From UBA6898 sp964463135 (GTDB lineage: Bacteria; Nitrospirota; Thermodesulfovibrionia; Thermodesulfovibrionales; UBA6898), in the NCBI GenBank assembly GCA_964463135.1, contig CAYXBA010000013.1, forward strand, positions 54,780-118,779: a stretch of DNA of 64,000 nucleotides, given 5' to 3'. Every line of letters starts with the position of its first letter. Position 1 is the stretch's first letter. The translations under genes and the position numbers were made by a program. Positions 32,157-41,246 of this stretch are shown here, in pieces. The notes under the pieces are model-generated. The model saw only the letters and a program-made list of their open reading frames with translations, was not told where the DNA came from and did no database searches.

Positions 32157-33881
32157 TCAGCGGATGTATGCTTCAGTCACGTATCTTCGCATCATGCGGT
32201 GCGAGTTAAAGTAGTATGCGTTCTTGCCGATCGCATTCTGCATCATGCGGATCCAGGTATGACGCTCGTTGTGATAAAGAGGTATGAGCACATGCTCAAG
32301 CTTGTGGTAGAGATCTTCAGCGTCGCGTGCATCAGCGTCAGCTCCCGGCGTCAGTTCCTGGGGCGCTGCACCTATTGACCATCCGGTATAGCCCTCTATA
32401 TGGCCCTCTATCCACCACCCGTCAAGTACGCTGAAGTTCATTACGCCATTATGGGTTGCCTTCATGCCGCTCGTGCCTGAGGCCTCAAGCGGTCTCAGGG
32501 GTGTGTTCATCCATACGTCAACGCCCGAGACTATCTTCAGGGCTGTCTCCATGTTATAGTTCTGCAGGTACACGATCTTTATCCTGTCCTTCAGCTTTTC
32601 CTTGTATTTGAAGATGTTCTGTATAAGCTGTTTGCCGGGCGTATCATGCGGATGTGCCTTGCCTGCATAAACGATCTGGAGCTTGCCGGTGCCGATCCTT
32701 TCAAGTCGTTCCAGGTCCCTGAAAAGAAGGTCTGCCCGTTTGTACGCAGTTGCACGCCGCGCAAACCCAAGGGTCAGGATATCAGGAGAAAGCTCAACGC
32801 CTGTCTGCTCCCTGACATAGCTAATGAGATGCTGCTTTGCTTCAACATGAGCATGCCACAATTTCTCATCCGGTATGCGACCGACCCTCACAAAAAGTTC
32901 AGGTTCGTTTGCCCAGCCGGGCAGATATTCGTCGTAGATCTTCTTGAAGCTTTCACAGGTCCAGGTAAACGAATGCACCCCGTTCGTGATTGCATGGATC
33001 TCATATCCGGGAAACATGCTCTTGGAGACTTCGCCATGCTTTTTTGCGACACCGTTTATGTAGCGACTGAGGTTCAGCGCAAGGAGAGTCATATTAAGGC
33101 CGTCTACGCCGGCCAGATCCTGGAGAACGGAAAGAGGCACGATCTCTCCCATTGTCTTCAGCACCAGATCATAGGGGAATTTGTCATGTCCTGCTTCAAC
33201 AGGCGTATGTGTAGTGAAGACGCAGAGGTTCTTTACGCTTCGTTTGTCCCAGACAAGTTTTTCGTCCCAGACATCCTCGATCGGTTTCTTGAATCTGTTC
33301 AGCAGTTCCAGGAGCAGAAAGCTGGCATGACCCTCATTCATGTGATATTTCTTGATATCGAACTCCATCTCATGGAGCATGCGTACGCCGCCCAGGCCCA
33401 GAACGATCTCCTGCTTCAGCCGGTAAGCCTTGTCGCCGCCGTACAGGTGCGCTGTGATCTCTCTGTTTTCCGGCGAATTGGCGGGCAGATTCGTATCAAG
33501 AAAAAAGACAGGGATGCTGCCGCTGGTCAGGCTCTTGACAGTATAAATCCATGCCTGCACCTGAACGTCTTTCCCTTCTATCTGCACCGTGACCCTGTAT
33601 GGAAGGAGTTTCATATAGTCCGCAGGGTCCCAAACTGCAGGGTGCTCTATCTGCTGGCCTGTACTGTCGATTTCCTGGGTGAAGTAGCCCTTTCTGCTCA
33701 TAAGCGTCACTGCAACCATGGGCAGTTTGAGGTCAGCGCCTGAACGGATCGTGTCGCCGGCAAGAACGCCAAGTCCGCCGCTGTACGTGGGAATGTCGTT
33801 ATGCACCCCTATTTCCATAGAAAAATAGGCGATCTTCGGTTCTTTGGTCAGTTCCTGGATAAGCTCCATTGCTTCAGTCAT
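32157..33881 (-). CDS. glgP: Alpha-glucan (glycogen) phosphorylase, short form
   Basis: A 574-residue GT35 protein of the short archaeal/bacterial type (TIGR02094). IAYFSMEIGVHNDIPTYSGGLGVLAGD is the family opening. HMNEGHASFLLLE, FTTHTPVEAGHDKF, GFARRATAYKRADLL and LEASGTSGMKATHNG (with the PLP-binding Lys in the last) are active-site stretches. It releases glucose-1-phosphate from storage glucan. The protein is much shorter than E. coli GlgP (about 800 residues), as usual for this subgroup. A second ATG four codons in is possible. No other glycogen genes are adjacent. Confidence 0.93.
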   Translation of the reverse strand: MTEAMELIQELTKEPKIAYFSMEIGVHNDIPTYSGGLGVLAGDTIRSGADLKLPMVAVTLMSRKGYFTQEIDSTGQQIEHPAVWDPADYMKLLPYRVTVQIEGKDVQVQAWIYTVKSLTSGSIPVFFLDTNLPANSPENREITAHLYGGDKAYRLKQEIVLGLGGVRMLHEMEFDIKKYHMNEGHASFLLLELLNRFKKPIEDVWDEKLVWDKRSVKNLCVFTTHTPVEAGHDKFPYDLVLKTMGEIVPLSVLQDLAGVDGLNMTLLALNLSRYINGVAKKHGEVSKSMFPGYEIHAITNGVHSFTWTCESFKKIYDEYLPGWANEPELFVRVGRIPDEKLWHAHVEAKQHLISYVREQTGVELSPDILTLGFARRATAYKRADLLFRDLERLERIGTGKLQIVYAGKAHPHDTPGKQLIQNIFKYKEKLKDRIKIVYLQNYNMETALKIVSGVDVWMNTPLRPLEASGTSGMKATHNGVMNFSVLDGWWIEGHIEGYTGWSIGAAPQELTPGADADARDAEDLYHKLEHVLIPLYHNERHTWIRMMQNAIGKNAYYFNSHRMMRRYVTEAYIR

Positions 33882-34004
33882 AACTGTCTATTTTAAGCTA
33901 TTTGCCGGCGAGAAACAATCATTTGAGGCCCATGGGTATCTTCGACGAATAAGGCTTGGAGATTCCTGCTATTACAGTATCCAGGTCGTTTTTAATGCGT
34001 CTGT

Positions 34005-34502
34005 TCAGGTCTTCGACAATCTCGTGTAATATTCGATCTCAAGGAGCCGCCGCTTAATATCTACTCCTGGCGTGTATCCGCCGATCGAGCCGTCTGATTC
34101 TATGATCCGGTGGCAGGGGAAGACAATAGGCAGGGGGTTCTTGCCAAGGGCATTGCCAACAGCCCGCGAAGCGTGGGGCTTTCCGATCCTGTCCGCTATC
34201 CATTTGTATGTGCGTGTCTCGCCGTAGGGGATCTCCTGCAGTGCTTCCCATACCTCTTTCTCGAATTCCGTGCCCTCCATGAAGGCTGTCTTGAACGTGA
34301 AATCGATCCTGCCTTGTTCAAAATATTCTGACAGCTCCTTTTTTACAGCCACTGAACCCTTTGTCTGCTTGGGGACGATACCATGAGGCTTATCGAAGGA
34401 TATGCTGATCAATGCAGGAGATCTGAAGGCAAGATAAAGCGTTCCTATCGGAGTCTGGAGTATATCGTAATAATCGTTAAGGTCCGACTTGTTCTGTTTC
34501 AT
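34005..34502 (-). CDS. ogt: Methylated-DNA-protein-cysteine methyltransferase
   Basis: A 165-residue suicide repair protein. IPYGETRTYKWIADRIGKP carries the DNA-binding turn, followed by ASRAVGNALGKNPLPIV. FPCHRII holds the acceptor Cys, and GGYTPGVDIKRRLLEIE closes the fold. It transfers alkyl groups from O6-alkylguanine to the Cys. The ATG at 34502 lies 26 bases inside the end of the hybrid kinase gene, so the two genes overlap and may be coupled. Confidence 0.94.
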   Translation of the reverse strand: MKQNKSDLNDYYDILQTPIGTLYLAFRSPALISISFDKPHGIVPKQTKGSVAVKKELSEYFEQGRIDFTFKTAFMEGTEFEKEVWEALQEIPYGETRTYKWIADRIGKPHASRAVGNALGKNPLPIVFPCHRIIESDGSIGGYTPGVDIKRRLLEIEYYTRLSKT

Positions 34503-37500
34503 GCTGTTCTTTTGAATAGACCTCTACCCTGTCCCCGCCCTTCTTGATCGCGTTTGCCAGTGCCTTTTCCGCACAGAGGATCAGTTCTTCGGTTGATTGT
34601 CCGTCAAGAAAGACGATGCCGACACTTGCCGTGACCTTGCCTTTGGGCTGGTCCTGCTCATGGGCAAAGGGATAGTTCTTGATGATGGCGTTGAACCTGT
34701 TGCTGAGCGACAGGCCGGCCGATATCACGGTATTGGGAAGAATTACGGCAAACGAATCGCCGCCATAACGGACCACAACGTCGGAGCCGCGGATATTCTT
34801 CCGCAGGAGCTCAGAGACCTTCTTTAGTACAACATTGCCCTGATACTCACCGCTTTTTTCAACATAGTTCCCGAAGTAATCGATATCCAGGAGTACAAGG
34901 TTCAGCGGCAGCTTATACCGCGTTGCCCCCTCTACCTCCTGGGCAAGCCGGATCTGGAAATAGCGGTGGCTGAATACCCCGGTAAGTTCATCGATCAACC
35001 CAGCCCGCCGTGGATAGAGTATCTCGAGGTCCTTGATATGATCGATCATCTCCTTTGTGTCAAAGGCATGCTTGCGTACAATGCGCTCGATCTTGCCCAT
35101 GAGAGACATTCTGTCTTCTACCGAGATGTCACGCTCAGTCAGAATAAAGATCGGCGTGTTCTTGGTGTAAGGATTCTCTTTCAGCTCCTGAATGGCATCA
35201 AAGCTGAGCATATCGGAGAGGCTGAAGTCCATAAAAATGATGCTCGGCCTGAGTGTAATGGCCAGGTCAATGCCCCGCCTGCCCTCAGCAGCCGTATAGA
35301 TGAGGTATCCCTGAGGTTCAAAGATCTCCTTGAAATAATTGGTTACGCTCTCTTCCTCCTCAATGATCAGAATGGACGACGGCAGGACGACCTTGCCCAA
35401 TGCCATATTGATCTCACCGAGCTTAGACAGAAGGGCTTCCTTGTCGAGCGGCTTCATAAGATAGTCAGTAGCGCCGAGAGCAAAAGCCAGCTCCTTATTG
35501 TCAACAACGGAATGGATAATGACGGGTATGGCCGCTGTCTGCGGGTCGCTCTTGAGCGTCTGCAGCACTTCCCATCCGTCCTTTTTCGGCAGCATGACGT
35601 CAAGGGTAATGGCGAACGGTGCCATGCTCCTGGCCTTCTCTATGGCCTCTTCGCCGTTGTATGCATGGGCAACCTTGTATCCTGCCTGGGACAGATGGAG
35701 CGTGAGCAGCTCTGCCGTAGCAGTATCGTCTTCGACCACCAGCAGGAGAGGGGCCTCATCCTTTACCCAGGGGAACGTGAGGCCAATGGCCTCGGTCTCC
35801 TCGGCCGCTGCCGGTTCAGCGAGTGACGTGATCGGCACCGTAAAGATGAAGGTGCTTCCCTCGCCCAAGCCGCTCTCCACAGAGATAGTCCCTCCGTGGA
35901 GCTCGACAAGCTTTTTTGAAAGTGCCAGCCCAAGACCGGCCCCGCCATATTCTCTTGAGAGCGTTGTGTCTGCCTGTTCGAATTCGTCAAAGATCCTTTC
36001 CTTGTCTCCCGGCCCAATGCCGACACCGGTGTCCCAGACCGAGAACTTAAGCGTAGTGCTGTCGGCCAGTGTCAGCAATGAGGGATCAACAGAGCCATTG
36101 TCATAGGCCACGTTCACGCCGACCTTCCCGCCTTCAGGCGTGAACTTGATCGCATTTGAGAGCAGATTGTACAGGACCTGCTTGATCTTCACCCGGTCCG
36201 CAGTTATGAAATCCACGTCACTATTGATCAGCTCAGATATCCCGATGGATTTTTTGTCTGCGAGCGGCTTCATGATAGAGATCACTTCCTCGATCAGGCC
36301 CTTTATGCGGAATGACTCATACATGATCTCGTGCTTGCCTGCATCGATCTTCGCAATGTCCAGGACATTATTGATCAGTTCAAGCAGGTGTTTGCCCGCT
36401 GTATGGATATTCTTTACATACCGCTCCTGGCTGTCGTTGAGCTGTCCGAATGTTTTTTCGAGGAGCACATCAGAAAAGCCGAGGATCGAGTTGAGGGGTG
36501 TTCTGAGCTCATGGCTCGTGTTGGCAATAAATCTGCCCTTGATCTGGTTCAGCCTCTCCAGCTCGTGATTGGTCCTTTCAAGCTCCTCGGTCCTTTCCAG
36601 GACCTTCCTCTCAAGACTCTGGCTGAGCTCTTCAAACTCACAGCTCTTCTTCTCAACAGCTGCCTTCAGTTCGATCTCTTCCCTGAGGGTCCTGATCACG
36701 AAGATCGTTCCAAGGACATGCTGCATCTTGTCCTTCAGGACCGCCGTATTGAGCCTCACCTCGAGATCTTTGCCAAGCGCATCAATGATCGTAATATCCT
36801 GTGCCTTCAGGCTGAGCCGCCTGTTAGCCATCTTTTTCAAGGCAGCATCAGAGTCGCCATTCTTGATGAGCGACAGCATGGTCTTCCCAGCAAGCTCCTC
36901 CCTGGTATAGCCGAGGAGAGCCGCAGCCCCGTCATTGCAGGAGATGATGAGACCGTTCGCATCTGCGATCAGCACTGCATCATGGGACGCACCGGCAAGG
37001 CCCGCAAACCGTATTTTGTATTCTTCAACACCCTTCATCAGCGCAAAACGGTCTATGGTGAGGCTGACAATGGCGGTGACAAGAGCAAGAGAGTTCTTCT
37101 GCCTTTCAGAGTACTGCCTGGGCTTGAAGTCAAAGATATAGACAGCCCCTGCGATCTCCCCGCGCAGGATTATGGGGCAGACCAGAACGGACTTTATCTT
37201 TTCGGCGAGGAGCGCGGAGTTGTTCAGTTCAGGGGCCTTTGTCAGATCAGGGATCTCGCAAAAATCTTTTTTGTGGAAGAGCCCTTGCATAAATCCATCA
37301 GGCATATTACTCCAGGAGGCATTCTCAATGAATTTTCTGCTCAGCCCCCTGGAGGCCATCATCTTCATCTGACGACTTCTCTGCAGAGCGATGCAGCCGA
37401 CCGGCGCATCAGCAATGTCGAGGGTCTTTGCCAGGACCAGATCCAGGAATCCCTTGAGGGAGTCTGCTGTGCCCAGTTTCATCGCAAGGTTATGCAGTAT

Positions 37501-37860
37501 CTTCTGATCAGCTGCTGTCTTGATCGTTTCTATCTTTGCCCGTTTCTGTTTTTCGATGATCTCCCAGAGAAAACGTGCGCCGACGCCCTCAACCACCTCT
37601 ATCTTTTGATGAAACGCCTCTCTGATCTGGTTGCTGCTCTCCGCATCCCCCATCACATTTATCACGAGTTCGGGACTGCCCTTCACCAGATCCTCAAGCT
37701 GCGAAAAGACCGGAATGCCCCATTTTCTGGCCAGCACAGTGCCCGGAGACTCAAGCTTTCTCTCAAAAACACCGACCAGTTCAGTGTTCGCGTCAGCCCG
37801 CAGGAGAGATATGAGAGCACTGCCGCCGATGCCGCCCCCTGCTATCGCGATTTTAAGCAT
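34477..37860 (-). CDS. Hybrid sensor kinase: Rossmann-GAF-PAS-HisKA-HATPase-REC-REC-GGDEF(degenerate)
   Basis: A 1127-residue cytoplasmic protein without membrane segments. Residues 1-110 form an NAD(P)-type Rossmann domain (IAIAGGGIGGSALISLL), followed by a GAF domain (about 125-275), a PAS domain (285-395) and a coiled coil. HisKA follows with the phospho-accepting His450 in NTSHELRTP, then a kinase domain with DTGVGIG and YGGAGLGLALSKK. REC1 (705-820) has Asp754 in TLDVMLPKKDG. REC2 (828-945) has Asp878, but with FMDFSLSD instead of DxxMP. The final GGDEF-type domain (955-1115) reads RYGGDSFA, so the catalytic motif is GGDSF and activity is doubtful. It overlaps the HD-GYP response regulator gene by 8 bases, suggesting a joint pathway. 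The N-terminal Rossmann fusion is unusual. Confidence 0.9.
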   Translation of the reverse strand: MLKIAIAGGGIGGSALISLLRADANTELVGVFERKLESPGTVLARKWGIPVFSQLEDLVKGSPELVINVMGDAESSNQIREAFHQKIEVVEGVGARFLWEIIEKQKRAKIETIKTAADQKILHNLAMKLGTADSLKGFLDLVLAKTLDIADAPVGCIALQRSRQMKMMASRGLSRKFIENASWSNMPDGFMQGLFHKKDFCEIPDLTKAPELNNSALLAEKIKSVLVCPIILRGEIAGAVYIFDFKPRQYSERQKNSLALVTAIVSLTIDRFALMKGVEEYKIRFAGLAGASHDAVLIADANGLIISCNDGAAALLGYTREELAGKTMLSLIKNGDSDAALKKMANRRLSLKAQDITIIDALGKDLEVRLNTAVLKDKMQHVLGTIFVIRTLREEIELKAAVEKKSCEFEELSQSLERKVLERTEELERTNHELERLNQIKGRFIANTSHELRTPLNSILGFSDVLLEKTFGQLNDSQERYVKNIHTAGKHLLELINNVLDIAKIDAGKHEIMYESFRIKGLIEEVISIMKPLADKKSIGISELINSDVDFITADRVKIKQVLYNLLSNAIKFTPEGGKVGVNVAYDNGSVDPSLLTLADSTTLKFSVWDTGVGIGPGDKERIFDEFEQADTTLSREYGGAGLGLALSKKLVELHGGTISVESGLGEGSTFIFTVPITSLAEPAAAEETEAIGLTFPWVKDEAPLLLVVEDDTATAELLTLHLSQAGYKVAHAYNGEEAIEKARSMAPFAITLDVMLPKKDGWEVLQTLKSDPQTAAIPVIIHSVVDNKELAFALGATDYLMKPLDKEALLSKLGEINMALGKVVLPSSILIIEEEESVTNYFKEIFEPQGYLIYTAAEGRRGIDLAITLRPSIIFMDFSLSDMLSFDAIQELKENPYTKNTPIFILTERDISVEDRMSLMGKIERIVRKHAFDTKEMIDHIKDLEILYPRRAGLIDELTGVFSHRYFQIRLAQEVEGATRYKLPLNLVLLDIDYFGNYVEKSGEYQGNVVLKKVSELLRKNIRGSDVVVRYGGDSFAVILPNTVISAGLSLSNRFNAIIKNYPFAHEQDQPKGKVTASVGIVFLDGQSTEELILCAEKALANAIKKGGDRVEVYSKEQHETEQVGP

Positions 37861-38857
37861 AGCTGTAATTGCCCTTTGCCATTACCCGCATCATGCGGAT
37901 GAATATGCCGGTCAGTTCCGGGTCCCATTGGCCGGAGAGCTTCTCTTTCTCCATGACCGAAATAACGTCATCCAGAGACCTCTTGCCGCGATAGGGCCGG
38001 ATAGATACCATGGCATCGAATGCATCGATAATCGATAGTATCCTTGCCATGAGCGGTATCGTGTCGCCGTGAAGATTGTCCGGAAATCCGTTCCCGTCCC
38101 AGCGTTCGTGATGATGTCTGATGCCGGGCAGCATCTCACGCAGGGATTTCAGAGGTTTGCAGATATCTTCACCGAGCGTCGGATGGCGTCTGATCTCGTC
38201 AACTTCATCGCTTGTCAAACTGGAAGGCTTCTTAAGGATCGTCTCGCTGAGCGCCATCTTGCCGATGTCGTGAAGGACCCCTGCTTTCTTAAGGACGCCC
38301 TGGTCGCGGGACGGAAAACCGAGAAAGGCTCCAAACTCTGAGGCAAGATCGCCGACCCGGGTTGAATGGCCTTTTGTATAAAGATCCCTTGCCTCCAGCG
38401 TCAGGACAAGGCTGAAGATGATATTTTCTGAATGGTCAAGCTGCTCATGCAGCTCCTTTAACCTGAGCAGGGAGCGTATCTTGGCAAGCAGTTCCTGTGT
38501 ATCAAAGGGCTTGGTTATAAAGTCGTCAGCTCCTGCCTCAAGGCCGATGATCCTGTTTTTCTTTTCATTGAGAGCGGTTACGAGGACAACAGGAAGGAAG
38601 TCCTTTTCTGAGAAATTCTTGAGCCGCCTGCAGAGCTCAAAACCATTCATGCCGGGCATCATGACATCGAGCACTGCTATGTCGATCCGCTCCTTTATGT
38701 AGATGCTGAGAGCCGCATCAGCGTTGAGGGCAGAGTGCACCTTGAGCCCTTCCTGATGGAAAACAGCCTCCATCAGTTCCAGGTTTGGCTGCACATCATC
38801 AACTACCAGGACTGAAGGCCTCCTCTCTTCTCTTAAACGGCTGAAGGGGGATTGCAT
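37853..38857 (-). CDS. Response regulator with HD-GYP output domain (RpfG-like)
   Basis: A 334-residue protein. The receiver domain (residues 14-130) has VLVVDDVQPN and the phosphorylation Asp in VLDVMMPGMNG, with Lys in ITKPFD. The HD-GYP domain (about 150-330) has GHSTRVGDLA, AGVLHDIGKMAL and HHHERWDGNGFP, all residues expected for an active c-di-GMP phosphodiesterase. It is the first gene of the pair with the hybrid kinase, which is its likely partner. The ATG sits at the predicted transcription start and no Shine-Dalgarno sequence is present. Confidence 0.92.
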   Translation of the reverse strand: MQSPFSRLREERRPSVLVVDDVQPNLELMEAVFHQEGLKVHSALNADAALSIYIKERIDIAVLDVMMPGMNGFELCRRLKNFSEKDFLPVVLVTALNEKKNRIIGLEAGADDFITKPFDTQELLAKIRSLLRLKELHEQLDHSENIIFSLVLTLEARDLYTKGHSTRVGDLASEFGAFLGFPSRDQGVLKKAGVLHDIGKMALSETILKKPSSLTSDEVDEIRRHPTLGEDICKPLKSLREMLPGIRHHHERWDGNGFPDNLHGDTIPLMARILSIIDAFDAMVSIRPYRGKRSLDDVISVMEKEKLSGQWDPELTGIFIRMMRVMAKGNYSYA

Positions 38858-38863
38858 AGGAAG

Positions 38864-38892
38864 ATTAAAGCATTGACCACAAGAAAAGTCAA
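38864..38892 (-). promoter_or_regulatory. Promoter of the HD-GYP regulator / hybrid kinase operon, start codon at +1
   Basis: On the minus strand: TTGACT (38892-38887), a 17-base spacer and TTTAAT (38869-38864). Six bases separate the -10 box from the ATG at 38857. The layout equals that at 10875-10910. Confidence 0.55.
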
Positions 38893-39014
38893 TATTATTC
38901 TTTAAGTTTAAGCTGTTAGAAAGATAACTTCATTTTATCCTTAAAGAAATCAAGATTGGACAAAAAAATCGGTCTGCCTTGTAGTAAGCATGAGGAGTTG
39001 CTATTATGTAACTC

Positions 39015-39431
39015 ATGAAGAGCTTCAGAAAAGAGTTATTGTTCGACATTCCGACGCGCCGGGCCTTTATCAATATCACCAAAAAGGTTGAGGAATGCCT
39101 GAGAGAAAGCGGCATCAGAGAAGGGCTAGTGCTGGTGAATGCCATGCATATTACTGCATCCGTATTTATCAATGATGATGAATCAGGTCTGCATCATGAC
39201 TTTGACCTCTGGCTCGAAAAGCTTGCTCCGCATGAACCTGTCTCCCAATACCGTCATAATTCAGGAGAGGACAATGCAGACGGTCATCTGAAGCGCCAGA
39301 TCATGGGCAGAGAGGCTGTTGTGGCCATTACCAAGGGCAAACTCGACTTCGGACCGTGGGAGCAGATCTTCTACGGGGAATTCGACGGCAGAAGAAAAAA
39401 ACGTGTACTCGTTAAAATAATCGGCGACTGA
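39015..39431 (+). CDS. YjbQ family protein (UPF0047)
   Basis: A 138-residue protein of the YjbQ/UPF0047 family. GLVLVNAMHITASVFINDDE, HDFDLWLEKLAPH, RHNSGEDNADGHLKRQIMG and LDFGPWEQIFYGEFDG are the conserved blocks; the His and Asp residues form a metal-binding site. Members can show weak thiamine-phosphate synthase activity, but their real role is not settled. It starts 158 bases after the divergent response regulator gene. Confidence 0.92.
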   Translation: MKSFRKELLFDIPTRRAFINITKKVEECLRESGIREGLVLVNAMHITASVFINDDESGLHHDFDLWLEKLAPHEPVSQYRHNSGEDNADGHLKRQIMGREAVVAITKGKLDFGPWEQIFYGEFDGRRKKRVLVKIIGD

Positions 39432-39484
39432 CATATGGCAGGAACGATCGTATCTACCCTGGCCAGAGAGAGGACTATCCGATC

Positions 39485-40462
39485 ATGATGAAAACAATCG
39501 CAATAAGTATGGGAGACCCTGCGGGCATAGGGCCTGAGGTGATCGTCAATGCCCTTCAGAACCCGGAGGTGCAGACCATCTGCCACCCGATCGTGATCGG
39601 CGATCAGGCTGTTATGCAGGAGGCACTGAAGGTATGCAGCGCCCGCCTTAATCTTGTTCCGGTACGTTCTCTGACTGATACGTTCCCGTCTCCGGGGACC
39701 GTCAGAATTATTGACACCGGCGAACTAAAAAGTTTCGAAAAGGGCGGCCCCTCTGCTGCGGGCGGCAGGGCCTGTGCCAGTTACATCAAAAAGGCAGTCG
39801 AGCTTGCACAGGACAAACAGGTCGATGCAATGGTGACCGGACCTATTTCTAAAGAGGCGCTGAAGATGGCAGATCAGAAATGGCATGGTCATACAGAGAT
39901 GCTTGCAGAACTTACTCACACTCCTGAGTATGCCATGATGCTCGCGGGTGGTCCGCTGCGGGTCATATTGGTAACCATACATACGGCAATAAGAAACGTG
40001 CCTCAGCTCATCACAACAGCAGCTGTTCTGAAGACCATTAGACTCGCAAAAAAGGCATGCGATATGATGGGAATAAACAGCCCGAGAATCGCCGTTGCGG
40101 GCCTGAATCCCCATGCAGGCGAGGCCGGTATTTTCGGCAGCGAAGAAATTGAAGCGATCTCTCCTGCAATCGAAGCTGCAAAGAAAGAAGGCCTGCCTGT
40201 CACCGGCCCCTATCCGCCGGATACCATATTCCATAAGGCTTACAGGGGTGACGTTGACATTATCGTCAGCATGTATCATGACCAGGGCCTTATTCCTCTG
40301 AAGATGGTCTGCTTTGATACCGGCGTCAATGTGACAATAGGGCTGCCGATCATCAGGACCTCGCCTGACCACGGCACGGCCTATGATATAGCCTGGAAGG
40401 GAATGGCCCGGCCTTCGAGCATGATCGAGGCGATCAAGCTTGCTGCGAGACTGAAACTCTGA
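39485..40462 (+). CDS. pdxA: 4-hydroxythreonine-4-phosphate dehydrogenase PdxA
   Basis: A 325-residue PdxA. ISMGDPAGIGPEVIVNAL opens it, VTGPISKEALKMADQKWHGHTE carries a substrate and metal His, and SMYHDQGLIPLKMVCFD carries the second. SPDHGTAYDIAWKG is near the end. It makes the PdxJ substrate in the DXP-dependent vitamin B6 pathway. ATG at 39488 is an alternative start. The stop TGA overlaps the rsmA ATG by one base. Confidence 0.96.
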   Translation: MMKTIAISMGDPAGIGPEVIVNALQNPEVQTICHPIVIGDQAVMQEALKVCSARLNLVPVRSLTDTFPSPGTVRIIDTGELKSFEKGGPSAAGGRACASYIKKAVELAQDKQVDAMVTGPISKEALKMADQKWHGHTEMLAELTHTPEYAMMLAGGPLRVILVTIHTAIRNVPQLITTAAVLKTIRLAKKACDMMGINSPRIAVAGLNPHAGEAGIFGSEEIEAISPAIEAAKKEGLPVTGPYPPDTIFHKAYRGDVDIIVSMYHDQGLIPLKMVCFDTGVNVTIGLPIIRTSPDHGTAYDIAWKGMARPSSMIEAIKLAARLKL

Positions 40463-41238
40463 TGGCCAAGAAGCATCTTGGCCAGAACTTTCTTTTTGAC
40501 CCTTCAATTCTGCGTAACATAATACGGTCTGCAGATCTTTCGGACAGGGATACGGTGGTCGAGATAGGTCCCGGGCCGGGCCGCTTGACCAGGCTTCTGG
40601 CAGAACGGGTCAAGAAGGTAATTGCGATCGAACTTGACCCGTATCTGTACAATAAACTTACCGAAGAGCTGCAGGACCTCGATAATATCGACCTAGTGCT
40701 CGGTGATGCGCTTAAATTCCCCTTTGAACGGCTTGATCGCTTCAAGGTTGTGGCTAATATACCTTATTACATAACAACGCCGATAATATTCAGACTGATC
40801 GAGGCGGCGCAGAAACTGGAGTCCATGACGCTCACTATTCAGAAAGAGGTGGCGGAGAGGATCGTGGCAGGCCCGGGGACAAAGACCTACGGCGTTCTTT
40901 CCATTATGGTGCAGTTCCGCACTGAGCCTGATCTCAAGTTCATCATACCCAAAGAAGCCTTCCGACCGGCGCCAAAGGTCGATTCTGCGGTCATCCATAT
41001 GAAACTGCGGAGAGAGCCGGCAGTGGCAGTAACAGACGAGGCTCTTTTTGACCGGATTGTGAAGACAGCATTCTCACAGCGGAGGAAGACCCTGTCGAAT
41101 TCCCTCAAGTCCTTCGGGAACATCAGGGATATATTGATGCAGGCCGGCATTGATCCCCAGCGCAGACCGGAAACATTGGGTCTTCCGGAGTTTGCTCTCC
41201 TGTCAGATATCCTGTCAGCTGCCGGCCAGGAACGGTAG
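40462..41238 (+). CDS. rsmA: 16S rRNA (adenine1518/1519-N6) dimethyltransferase RsmA (KsgA)
   Basis: A 258-residue rRNA methyltransferase. KKHLGQNFLFDPSILRNII is the family opening, EIGPGPGRLTRLL the SAM-binding motif and NIPYYITTPIIF the catalytic NIPY loop. FRPAPKVDSAVI follows. It dimethylates two adjacent adenines near the 3' end of 16S rRNA during 30S maturation. The pdxA-rsmA pairing is common in bacteria. Confidence 0.97.
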   Translation: MAKKHLGQNFLFDPSILRNIIRSADLSDRDTVVEIGPGPGRLTRLLAERVKKVIAIELDPYLYNKLTEELQDLDNIDLVLGDALKFPFERLDRFKVVANIPYYITTPIIFRLIEAAQKLESMTLTIQKEVAERIVAGPGTKTYGVLSIMVQFRTEPDLKFIIPKEAFRPAPKVDSAVIHMKLRREPAVAVTDEALFDRIVKTAFSQRRKTLSNSLKSFGNIRDILMQAGIDPQRRPETLGLPEFALLSDILSAAGQER

Positions 41239-41246
41239 GGGTAATA

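Noticed and set aside
32646..33743. 365-residue open frame opposite glgP
   Set aside because: It is antisense to conserved phosphorylase motifs and shows no family of its own.
36000..36600. CRISPR array or phage/IS element anywhere in the window
   Set aside because: No regularly spaced direct repeats, transposase, integrase or cas gene was seen on either strand; only short palindromic repeats are present.
36331..37902. 523-residue open frame opposite the hybrid kinase gene
   Set aside because: The opposite strand encodes recognisable GAF, PAS and kinase domains; this frame has no motif and is a shadow of its codon bias.
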